Origin: an uncultured Lachnospiraceae bacterium
Lineage (GTDB): Bacteria; Bacillota; Clostridia; Lachnospirales; Lachnospiraceae
NCBI GenBank assembly: GCA_910577105.1
Contig: CAJTMB010000050.1
Location: 1 to 12,118, forward strand
Length of the DNA: 12,118 nt
Reading direction: 5' to 3'
The position numbers were made by a program, and so were the translations under genes. Below, in pieces: positions 1 through 6,242 of this stretch. Each line of letters begins with the position of its first letter. Position 1 is the stretch's first letter. The notes beneath the pieces were generated by a model that had not been told where the DNA came from, searched no databases, and saw only the letters and a program-made list of their open reading frames with translations.

Positions 1-55
1 GAGTAATCTTATCTTACATCAGTTTGGAGGTTTACACAAACTTTGGGATAGTCCC
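1..55. mobile_element. Putative terminal end of an IS256-family insertion sequence (rest outside window)
   Basis: Read on the minus strand from position 55 leftward, the sequence begins GGGACTATCCC and continues through AAAGTTT to GTGTAAA (plus strand TTTACAC at 31-37). A GTGTAAA block about 20 bases inside the tip is typical of terminal inverted repeats of the IS256 (mutator) family, as I recall them. If so, the element extends to the left and its tip is near position 55. Plus-strand TAA at 4-6 could be a transposase stop at about the right distance, but too little is visible to call a gene. The matching second end and the target duplication cannot be seen, so this rests on motif resemblance only. 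Confidence 0.42.
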
Positions 56-110
56 ACGAAAAATAGTTTTTCATTTTTTTTCACCTTTTAGCGGTTTTTT
101 GCATATAAAG

Positions 111-146
111 ATTTTTTATGCGCAAACTATAATTTTTTATGCGCAA
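111..146. repeat. Tandem 15-bp direct repeat, period 21 bp
   Basis: ATTTTTTATGCGCAA occurs exactly at 111-125 and again at 132-146, so the two copies lie on the same face of the helix, two turns apart. A weaker relative (TTTTTTGCATATAA) lies just before them at 95-108. The repeats sit in AT-rich DNA between the putative insertion-sequence end and the spoVAF terminator. They may be a binding site or simply a short duplication. No promoter with both elements is visible around them. Confidence 0.6.
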
Positions 147-168
147 GCTTACATTTTCTTAAAATGAC

Positions 169-227
169 AAAAAAGGTGCATTAATCCATGCAGGATGCCA
201 AACGCCACCTGCTCAAACAAATGCACC
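169..227 (-). terminator. Rho-independent terminator with large hairpin after spoVAF
   Basis: On the minus strand an 8-bp perfect stem, GGTGCATT (227-220) with AATGCACC (182-175), is followed at once by six T residues (174-169). The 37-base interior holds a second inverted repeat, GCAGG (212-208) with CCTGC (194-190), extendable by two pairs past a bulge, so the RNA can fold as a two-tier hairpin. It begins 29 bases past the stop codon of the spoVAF-like gene. Stem, position and T tract fit an intrinsic terminator, but the loop is larger than usual. Confidence 0.75.
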
Positions 228-256
228 CATAATTAAAAAAGAACTTAATAAGACGG

Positions 257-1720
257 CTACTTTCTTGCTTCTGGCAGCCTGAGCCTGAACAATCTGCTGC
301 ACAGCTTTTTCAGGTTCAACGGAAGCAGTGGATAAATATAACTCTTTTCCGATACGGTTTTGTTGGTAACAACAAACAGCAGGCAGATGGCAATACCGCC
401 TATATACCCCCATATCCCAAAAAGCCCCGTCAGTATCAATGTCAAAATTCTCATAAATTTCAAGGCATATCCCAGTTCATAGTTTGCCTGCGTATAATTT
501 GCTATGGCAACAAACGCCATGTATAACATAACCTCCGCGTTAAACCAACCACTGTTAACCGAAAATTCGCCCAGCACAAGGGCTGCCATTACGGAAAGGG
601 GTGTGCTCAGCATGTTAGGCGTATTTACGGCAGCCAGCCTCAGCCCGTCTATAGCCAGTTCCAATATCAGGAACTGCCAGATTAAGGGGATATTTTCCGG
701 TTCTTTCAGTATGATAAACTGGAAAGCCTCCGGAATATATTCCCTTGTATTCATTAATAAAAGAAATGTCGGCGTCATCAGGTACGTTAATATGGCAATC
801 AAAAATCTTGACAGACGCAGGTAAGTTCCCGTAATGGGCGGAAAATAATAGTCATCCGCTTCTTCCACCACATCAAAAATCGAGGTAGGCATTATCATGG
901 CGGAAGGGGAATTATCCACTAAAATGACAATATTCCCTTCCAATATCTGGGCCGCAGCCGTATCCGGCCTCTCTGAGTACTTAAATTTCGGAAAAGGATT
1001 GTACCATCTTCTTTCATAAAGGCACTCCGCAAGGCTCTCCTGATTCATGGTCAGGGCATCTACCTTGATATCCCGGATTCTGTTTTTTATTTTCTCCAGA
1101 AACTTTTTGTCCACCCTGGAATCCATATAACAGACAGCTATATCAGTCTTTGAATTTTTGCCTGCACTCATCATTTCCACCCGAAAGTCCGTGCTGCGGA
1201 TTCTTCTCCGGATAAGCGCCGTGTTGAAAATAATGGTTTCCACAAATCCGTCCTTGGAACCCCTGAGCACTTTATCCTTTTCCGGCTCGCCCACACTCCT
1301 TGCAGGATACGTCCTGGAATCTATCATGATTGCCTGTGTATATCCGTCGATAAACAGCACGAACACACCGGAAAGCAGACCGTACAGGATTCCTTCCCAG
1401 TCCTCTTTCAAGTCCACTTCCACATAAGGAACACACTTCTTGCTCATTTCATGTGCATCCTTGGGCATTTCATCTTCTGTCAAATCCATAAAATACTGCA
1501 GCATTTTCTGCATCAGTTCATCTTTGCAGAAACCGTCGATAAAATACATGCAGGCATCCCGTCCCCCGACTTTTATCACACGGTAAACGATGTCAAAGCA
1601 GGTATCTACCGTCAGCCTTTCATTCAGATATGCCATGGTTTCTTTTAAAGATGCCGTCATTTTTCCGCTATTGCTTTCACTTCCGTTGTTTTCCGATTTA
1701 TTTGTAAAACTTTTATCCAT
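257..1720 (-). CDS. spoVAF: SpoVAF-like spore germination membrane protein (GerA A-subunit family)
   Basis: This 487-residue protein belongs to the GerA/SpoVAF family of spore inner-membrane proteins, which help the dormant spore release ions and dipicolinic acid on germination. The N-terminal half (about 1-290) is soluble and carries the family block GEPEKDKVLRGSKDGFVE at 144-161. From about residue 292 (YYFPPITGTYLRLSRF) to 452 there are five or six hydrophobic membrane segments, followed by a basic tail. Length matches Bacillus SpoVAF (about 490), and the early CFDIVYRVIKVGGRDACMYF region (41-60) points to SpoVAF more than to a nutrient-receptor A subunit. ATG at 1720 is preceded by AAAGGAG seven bases away. 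The usual SpoVA partners and receptor B/C subunits are absent here; the gene stands alone behind dut. A minus-strand CATAATA at 1779-1773 resembles a sigma-G -10 element, but I see no convincing -35. A GerAA-type role cannot be excluded. Confidence 0.88.
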   Translation of the reverse strand: MDKSFTNKSENNGSESNSGKMTASLKETMAYLNERLTVDTCFDIVYRVIKVGGRDACMYFIDGFCKDELMQKMLQYFMDLTEDEMPKDAHEMSKKCVPYVEVDLKEDWEGILYGLLSGVFVLFIDGYTQAIMIDSRTYPARSVGEPEKDKVLRGSKDGFVETIIFNTALIRRRIRSTDFRVEMMSAGKNSKTDIAVCYMDSRVDKKFLEKIKNRIRDIKVDALTMNQESLAECLYERRWYNPFPKFKYSERPDTAAAQILEGNIVILVDNSPSAMIMPTSIFDVVEEADDYYFPPITGTYLRLSRFLIAILTYLMTPTFLLLMNTREYIPEAFQFIILKEPENIPLIWQFLILELAIDGLRLAAVNTPNMLSTPLSVMAALVLGEFSVNSGWFNAEVMLYMAFVAIANYTQANYELGYALKFMRILTLILTGLFGIWGYIGGIAICLLFVVTNKTVSEKSYIYPLLPLNLKKLCSRLFRLRLPEARK

Positions 1721-1727
1721 AAAAATA

Positions 1728-1770
1728 CTCCTTTTCCAGATTCACTAAAATTAGTTTTCCGAAAAAGGAG
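1728..1770 (-). promoter_or_regulatory. Hairpin enclosing the spoVAF ribosome binding site
   Basis: In the minus-strand transcript, CTCCTTTTTC (1770-1761) can pair with GGAAAAGGAG (1737-1728), ten pairs including one G-U. The 23-base loop contains a smaller ACTAA/TTAGT inverted repeat. The 3' arm is the Shine-Dalgarno sequence of the spoVAF-like gene, so folding would hide it. The stem is followed by TATTTTT and then the start codon, so it could also act as a weak terminator for the nrd-dut transcript. Confidence 0.55.
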
Positions 1771-1795
1771 TTTATTATGCATAAACGGTACCTTA

Positions 1796-2311
1796 TCAGG
1801 AATTCGTGGTACTGCCGAAACCGCCGTTTCTGACACTCTCTGCTTCATCATCCACCGTAATGCCGTATTCAACGAATATTCCCTGCATAAATCCTGTCCC
1901 TGCGCCGATTTCCAATGTTTTTCCTTCGTTGGAATCATTGGTTATCTTCGCAAACATATGACCTTCATTGTCTGAAAAGAAATAATCGCTGTCTATGATG
2001 CCTACCGTATTGTTCAACTGCAGCCTGTACTTAAATCCCAATCCGCTTCGGGGATACAGCTTAAGCACCCATCCTTCCTCCATTTTTACACGGATTCCGG
2101 TAGGCACTTTGATACTGCTTCCCGGCGGCAGGGAAAAAGAAAACGGAGCAAAAAAATCATAACCGGCGCTTCCCTTCGTTGCCCGCTTCGGAAGTTCTAT
2201 GGAATCATAGATATCCCTGCTGTCCTCTTGTGTATACTCCGGAAACTCATCCTTCATCGCCTGTATAAAATTATCCGGGCTCACTTTAAAAAACTGTGCT
2301 ATTCTTCGCAT
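1796..2311 (-). CDS. dut: dUTP diphosphatase (dUTPase), trimeric type
   Basis: The enzyme hydrolyses dUTP to dUMP and pyrophosphate, keeping uracil out of DNA and supplying the thymidylate precursor. The five motifs of trimeric dUTPases appear in order in the 171-residue product: AGYD (49-52), PRSGLG (87-92), GIIDSDY with catalytic Asp107 (104-110), a divergent motif 4 GTGFMQGIF (138-146), and RNGGFGST (161-168) near the C-terminus. About 35 residues precede the first motif, more than in minimal dUTPases. I place the start at ATG 2311 because AAGGGG lies about seven bases upstream. A TTG two codons earlier would be almost on top of that site. The gene overlaps the end of nrdG by 13 bases, so the two are probably translationally coupled. 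Its place behind a triphosphate-level ribonucleotide reductase fits its function. Confidence 0.9.
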   Translation of the reverse strand: MRRIAQFFKVSPDNFIQAMKDEFPEYTQEDSRDIYDSIELPKRATKGSAGYDFFAPFSFSLPPGSSIKVPTGIRVKMEEGWVLKLYPRSGLGFKYRLQLNNTVGIIDSDYFFSDNEGHMFAKITNDSNEGKTLEIGAGTGFMQGIFVEYGITVDDEAESVRNGGFGSTTNS

Positions 2312-2862
2312 AAACAATCCCCTTGTGTCTGTCTCTCTATCTCCGTTTTTACATAGTCTGGTGCATGAAGCACCGGGACTGCCGGATTCTCATTTTCAGG
2401 AGCCAATGTTTTTTTCACATCTATCACCCTCTGGTTTTTACTGCCCTTCCAAAGAAGTTTGGTATCCATCTCCTCAATGTGAAATTCGCCGTCCACCACC
2501 ACATCCGCATACTTCATGACCGGGTATTCAAAGATATCCTCCCACGAATCCCCCGTATACATCCAGATGGTCTTATCCGGATACTTTTCCTTAATCTCCT
2601 CCATCAGATTTCTGACATCAAAACGGTTTGCCGGATGCAGAGGGTCCCCGCCGGAAAAAGTAATGCCGGAAATATAATTTTTATCCAGCTGGTCAAAGAT
2701 TTCCTGCTTCGCAGCAGCATCAAATAAGAGTCCCCCGTTAGGGTCCCATGTTATCGGATTCTGACATTTCTCACAGCAGTGGGAACATCCTGCCACCCAC
2801 AGCACTACCCTTAGGCCGTCCCCGTTAAGCATGTCATCCTTCGTAATATTATGATATCTCAT
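2299..2862 (-). CDS. nrdG: Anaerobic ribonucleoside-triphosphate reductase activating protein (radical SAM)
   Basis: NrdG uses a [4Fe-4S] cluster and S-adenosylmethionine to install the glycyl radical on NrdD. The 187-residue protein has the radical SAM cysteine motif within GCSHCCEKC (Cys26, Cys30, Cys33; CX3CX2C), with an additional cysteine at 29. It also has the SAM-binding stretch ITFSGGDPL (67-75), MYTGDSWED (101-109) and the NrdG-type DVVVDGEFHIEEMD (120-133), followed by KGSKNQRVID (139-148). The length is near the family norm, with no SPASM or other extra domain. The ATG start lies three bases after the nrdD stop, so the pair is surely co-transcribed. An AGGAAA in the nrdD tail lies about 14 bases upstream, and a closer AAGG overlaps the stop codon. 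Confidence 0.95.
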   Translation of the reverse strand: MRYHNITKDDMLNGDGLRVVLWVAGCSHCCEKCQNPITWDPNGGLLFDAAAKQEIFDQLDKNYISGITFSGGDPLHPANRFDVRNLMEEIKEKYPDKTIWMYTGDSWEDIFEYPVMKYADVVVDGEFHIEEMDTKLLWKGSKNQRVIDVKKTLAPENENPAVPVLHAPDYVKTEIERQTQGDCLCEE

Positions 2863-2865
2863 GCC

Positions 2866-5055
2866 TTACATACTTTTCCTTTCTGCGATTTCCGCCATCT
2901 TGGCATCGTTCAGCCTGGTATCCCCATGTACCCTGGAGTAGGACAAATATCCGTTCATGCGGTCAATCTTGGTCAGATTGCGGCTGCCGCACTTAGGACA
3001 GACATCCATTTCCAATTCCTGATGCCCACAGTCATCGCAGTATGCAAGCGACAGATTAACTCCCTCATAAAAGCCCATGTCCATGGCTCTCCTAATCAGT
3101 GTCTTGATTGCCTCCATATTGTAGTCAATGGGATACTTCACATATTGTATCTTACCGCCATTGCTCAGGTTCCAGAAGCGTTCTTCCAAATCCTGCTTTT
3201 GAATAGGAGTGATATCCTCCGTGACATGGCAGTGAAAAGAATTGCTTACATATTCCCTGTCCGACACACCTTCCACAATGCCGTATTTATTTCTGAACTG
3301 TTTTATCTGCAATCCGCAGAGGTTTTCGGCGGGAGTTCCGTAAATCGCATACAAATTACCGTCAGCCTCTTTAAATTCATTGACTTTCGCGTTTATATGC
3401 TCCATTACCTCCACCGCAAACTTTCCATCCTCCACAAGGGATTTCCCGTTATACAACTCCTGCAGCTCATTCAGCGCCGTAATGCCAAAGCTTGCCGTGG
3501 CTGCTTTCAACAGCGGCTTTATTTTGTCCGAAAGTTTCAGATGACCGCCCAAAAAACCACCCTCGCAATATGCAAGCGGATTGGTGGAAGCGCGCATTTC
3601 TCCCAGATACGCATATGTCCTGATATGAAGCTGCCTGATTAATTGAAGGTAATAATCCAAAACCTCATAAAAGTCCCTGCTCTCCTGTCTTGCCTTTGCC
3701 AGTATCATCGGCAGATGGAGGGAAACAGCGCCTACATTAAAGCGTCCCACAAAAACAGGGGAATCCTTTTCATCGGCAGGATGCATACCGCCCCTTTCAT
3801 ACCACGGAGATAAAAATGCCCTGCAGCCCATAGGAGAAATAATTTTTCCGTACTGCTTGTAAATACTCGCCACATATCCTTTTCCGGTCAGGCTCAGCCA
3901 GTCGGGATACATGGTTTTTGCCGAACACTCCACACCGGCTTCAAAAACGTCCTCAAGGGGCTTTCCCGGTCCGTGCAGGTTTTCATCATATAAGAAGACA
4001 ATCTTCGGAAACAGCACCGGCTTTTTGTGCTCTTTTTTTCCTTGTCCCCGCATTCTCACATGCAGCATGGAAATGGTGGCAAGCTTTGCAAAACGTTCCG
4101 TTCCTGTGCCTGCCGTTACGGTAATGAACGGATAATCCCCACGGCTGCTGGCTACGGTATTGAATTTGTATTCCCAGCCCTGGAAGCCCTGCTCATACTC
4201 CCGCACCACATCATCATAAGCTTCTTTTTCAGCCGTCTTGCTGTCAATGCCCAGACGTTCGTATTTTTCAATATATTTTTGATAAGACTTTTCGGCATAA
4301 GGCTCCAGTATATTGTCCACACTGGGTACGGTAAATCCACCGTACTGCTGGCTGGCAGCGCTTAATACAATGTCACCAATCACATCAAAAGCCACATCCA
4401 GCGACTTTGGCTCGTTGTACCAGATATTTCCCATCTCAAAACCGCCCGACAATACATGCTCCACATCAAACAGGCAGCAATTCATGGTATCCCGCCTTGC
4501 CGACATATCATGCACATAAATGTAACCGTCACGACAGGCCTGTATTTCCTCCGTAGTCATAAAAAATTTCTGATATAATTCTTTGTTTAACTGGTTAAAA
4601 ATAAGGCTTCTTTTCGTTGATACCAGCGCTGAATCCGTATTGGCATTCTCCTTGTCCCCGATGTACATGATGGACTGGCTCTTTTTATAGACATCATCCA
4701 GCATACGGACAAAATCCTGTTTATAGTTGCGGTAATCCCTGTAGCTTTTTGCAACAATAGGCTTTACCTGCTCCAGGGCGCTCTCCACAATGTTGTGCAT
4801 CACGGGAATGGGAATTTCTTCCTGTCCCAGCTCGTCCACTTTCTCCACCACATACTGGCAGATATGGCGCTTTTCCTCCTCGGTAAACTTGGTAAGGGCA
4901 CGGTACGCGCTCTTACCCACCGCGTCTACCACCTTTTGTACATTAAAGTTTTCCCGGCTGCCGTCTTTTTTAATGACCCTGACATTGCCTGCCGTTTTGT
5001 ATGCTTCACCATAGTCAACGGTATCCGTACCCAGTTCTTCTACCTCTATGCTCAT
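2866..5055 (-). CDS. nrdD: Anaerobic (class III) ribonucleoside-triphosphate reductase
   Basis: This glycyl radical enzyme reduces NTPs to dNTPs without oxygen and supplies DNA precursors under anaerobic growth. In the 729-residue product an ATP-cone allosteric domain covers about 24-115 (VRVIKKDGSRENF, then KSYRDYRNYK). The barrel carries the active-site cysteine regions MNCCLFD (Cys193/194) and SPMGCRAFL (Cys411). The GTPAENLCG loop is at 573-581. Four cysteines (673, 676, 686, 689; CX2C and CPKC) form the C-terminal zinc site, and the glycyl radical site is Gly702 in RMNGYLSYSR. I place the start at ATG 5055 because AGGAGG lies seven bases upstream. A TTG at 5073 and an ATG at 5061 are in frame but lie before or almost touching that site. 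The gene heads the nrdD-nrdG-dut operon with its own promoter and NrdR-like boxes. The product must be activated by the adjacent NrdG. Confidence 0.96.
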   Translation of the reverse strand: MSIEVEELGTDTVDYGEAYKTAGNVRVIKKDGSRENFNVQKVVDAVGKSAYRALTKFTEEEKRHICQYVVEKVDELGQEEIPIPVMHNIVESALEQVKPIVAKSYRDYRNYKQDFVRMLDDVYKKSQSIMYIGDKENANTDSALVSTKRSLIFNQLNKELYQKFFMTTEEIQACRDGYIYVHDMSARRDTMNCCLFDVEHVLSGGFEMGNIWYNEPKSLDVAFDVIGDIVLSAASQQYGGFTVPSVDNILEPYAEKSYQKYIEKYERLGIDSKTAEKEAYDDVVREYEQGFQGWEYKFNTVASSRGDYPFITVTAGTGTERFAKLATISMLHVRMRGQGKKEHKKPVLFPKIVFLYDENLHGPGKPLEDVFEAGVECSAKTMYPDWLSLTGKGYVASIYKQYGKIISPMGCRAFLSPWYERGGMHPADEKDSPVFVGRFNVGAVSLHLPMILAKARQESRDFYEVLDYYLQLIRQLHIRTYAYLGEMRASTNPLAYCEGGFLGGHLKLSDKIKPLLKAATASFGITALNELQELYNGKSLVEDGKFAVEVMEHINAKVNEFKEADGNLYAIYGTPAENLCGLQIKQFRNKYGIVEGVSDREYVSNSFHCHVTEDITPIQKQDLEERFWNLSNGGKIQYVKYPIDYNMEAIKTLIRRAMDMGFYEGVNLSLAYCDDCGHQELEMDVCPKCGSRNLTKIDRMNGYLSYSRVHGDTRLNDAKMAEIAERKSM

Positions 5056-5096
5056 TTCCATTCCTCCTGACAATTTCTGACGTTTATGTCACATGC

Positions 5097-5112
5097 CTAC
5101 AATATATGGTAT
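5097..5112. promoter_or_regulatory. NrdR-like box, downstream copy
   Basis: CTACAATATATGGTAT matches 12 of 16 positions of the palindromic NrdR box ACACWATATATWGTGT as I recall it. It lies in the nrdD leader, about 35-50 bases past the inferred transcription start, and starts exactly 31 bp from a second box. NrdR is the ATP/dATP-sensing repressor of ribonucleotide reductase genes; no nrdR gene is in the window. Confidence 0.62.
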
Positions 5113-5127
5113 GGCACCCTTCTTTGC

Positions 5128-5143
5128 AATCCATATTTTGTGG
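5128..5143. promoter_or_regulatory. NrdR-like box, upstream copy
   Basis: AATCCATATTTTGTGG matches 11 of 16 positions of the NrdR consensus and sits at about the transcription start, just past the -10 element. With the box at 5097-5112 it forms a pair with 15 bp between them and 31 bp start to start. That is about three helical turns, the spacing expected for cooperative NrdR binding. Confidence 0.6.
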
Positions 5144-5152
5144 CGTATATTC

Positions 5153-5181
5153 AGTATAAGAAAACCGGCAGAAAAAGTCAA
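5153..5181 (-). promoter_or_regulatory. Sigma-A type promoter of the nrdD-nrdG-dut operon
   Basis: On the minus strand TTGACT (5181-5176) and TATACT (5158-5153) are separated by 17 bases. The expected start near 5146 gives a leader of about 90 bases before nrdD. Both NrdR-like boxes lie downstream of the -10, where a bound repressor would block initiation or early elongation. Confidence 0.78.
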
Positions 5182-5252
5182 TGAAAGCATACAATAAATA
5201 TAGACAAAAAAATCTTTCTGTTTTTGTATCTTTTTTCTTCTGCTGGTTTCCA

Positions 5253-6242
5253 TTATTCCTGTTTATCCAAAATAGCGCGCAGCCATTCCTTATACTTTTC
5301 CCTTATATCCAAAGGTGAAACAATTTTTACCCCTCTGCCAAGTCCGGCCAGCCAGCCAAAAAACTGTCCGCTCACCACTGCCCGAAGGCGCACTGTAAAT
5401 CCGCCGTCTTCCGTCCTTTTTATGCCGGTCTCTTTTCCAAACCGGTCCAGCACCACTCCAACCAGTTGTCTTTCACAATGCAGGACCACTGTCTCTTCAT
5501 CACCGCCAAACATGCCAAAAGTCTGTTTGGTATACTCTGCCGGATTTATCTTTTCGAATTGCCCGCGGCCTTCACGCGCTTCTTTTAACAGTCCCACATC
5601 TCCCATCTTGTCCACACGGTAATGCTTGATGCGGCCTGCTTCCCCGTCGAAAGCTGCAAGATAATAGTTTTCATCCTCCCATATCAATGCCCATGGGCTG
5701 ACCTGATACCGGTTGCCTTCTTTTCTGGGTTTTAACTCTTTTTCCAAATCCCATTCCAGATAAATAAAGGATATTCTGACATTTTCATCTATTGCCCTGT
5801 ATATAGTGTCCACATTGTAATAAATTCTTTCATTTTCCGTTTTCACACGGCCTGCCACATACACCTGCCGGTGCAGCTGTACCGCCTGATGCCTGCTTGC
5901 CATCTTCTCCAGTTTTTTAATCAGTTCCCGGGACTTTTTAACCGTCATGAACCTGGAAGCCTGTACCGCATCCACGAGAAGTTTCAGTTCCGCAAGCTCA
6001 AATTCCCTGCTGGCAAGGTAATAACCGCCCCCGACCCTTCCTTTTTTCTGAATGATATCGTAACCGTAATCCACAAGACAGGCTATATCATTATATATGC
6101 TCTTTCTCTCTGAACTGATACCGTTTTCCGCAAGTTTACCAATAATCTCCTGGGTACTTAAAACATGTTCCTCATCCGTATTTTCTTCCAGCATCTTTAC
6201 GATATAAAACAGTTTCAGCTTCTGGTTAGCAGACTTTGCCAT
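5253..6242 (-). CDS. WYL-domain transcriptional regulator with N-terminal helix-turn-helix
   Basis: The 329-residue protein has the three-part layout of WYL regulators: a winged helix-turn-helix at about 26-75 (SSERKSIYNDIACLVDYGYD, then GGGYYL), a WYL ligand-sensing domain at about 140-215 (YQVSPWALIWEDENYYLAAFD, then KHYRVDKM), and a C-terminal WCX domain at about 245-325. The signature Trp-Tyr-Leu reads Tyr-Tyr-Leu here, a common variant. Members bind DNA and often sense nucleotide or nucleic-acid ligands; the target cannot be read from the sequence. ATG 6242 directly follows the TAG stop of the HAD gene, and GGAGG inside that gene's last codons serves as ribosome binding site, so expression is coupled to the nucleotidase. 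The stop is followed by AT-rich sequence without a clear terminator before the nrdD promoter. Confidence 0.88.
   Translation of the reverse strand: MAKSANQKLKLFYIVKMLEENTDEEHVLSTQEIIGKLAENGISSERKSIYNDIACLVDYGYDIIQKKGRVGGGYYLASREFELAELKLLVDAVQASRFMTVKKSRELIKKLEKMASRHQAVQLHRQVYVAGRVKTENERIYYNVDTIYRAIDENVRISFIYLEWDLEKELKPRKEGNRYQVSPWALIWEDENYYLAAFDGEAGRIKHYRVDKMGDVGLLKEAREGRGQFEKINPAEYTKQTFGMFGGDEETVVLHCERQLVGVVLDRFGKETGIKRTEDGGFTVRLRAVVSGQFFGWLAGLGRGVKIVSPLDIREKYKEWLRAILDKQE

Noticed and set aside
126..133. Promoter at TATAAT (plus, 128-133) or TATAGT (minus, 131-126)
   Set aside because: Neither has a -35 at acceptable spacing, and no gene begins downstream in the window. AT-rich DNA yields such hexamers by chance.
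213..413. Minus-strand frame of 66 codons overlapping the spoVAF C-terminus, ending in a hydrophobic tail
   Set aside because: It is out of frame with the family-like C-terminus of SpoVAF and has no evident ribosome binding site. The hydrophobic tail is explained by the T-rich sequence near the terminator.
1773..1805. Sigma-G promoter for spoVAF
   Set aside because: CATAATA at 1779-1773 fits the -10 pattern, but the only candidate -35 (GAATT at 1805-1801) is too far away at 21 bases and imperfect.
1657..1938. Minus-strand frame of 93 codons across the dut-spoVAF junction
   Set aside because: It overlaps the conserved C-terminal motifs of dut and the start of spoVAF in another frame and has no family features.
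2851..3642. Plus-strand open frame of 263 codons
   Set aside because: It lies antisense to nrdD, whose motifs and glycyl radical site are beyond doubt. The predicted protein shows no recognisable domain.
5201..5252. Terminator between the WYL regulator and nrdD
   Set aside because: The stretch is A/T-rich, but the only stem (CAAAAA with TTTTTG) is weak and lacks G-C pairs, so I do not call it.
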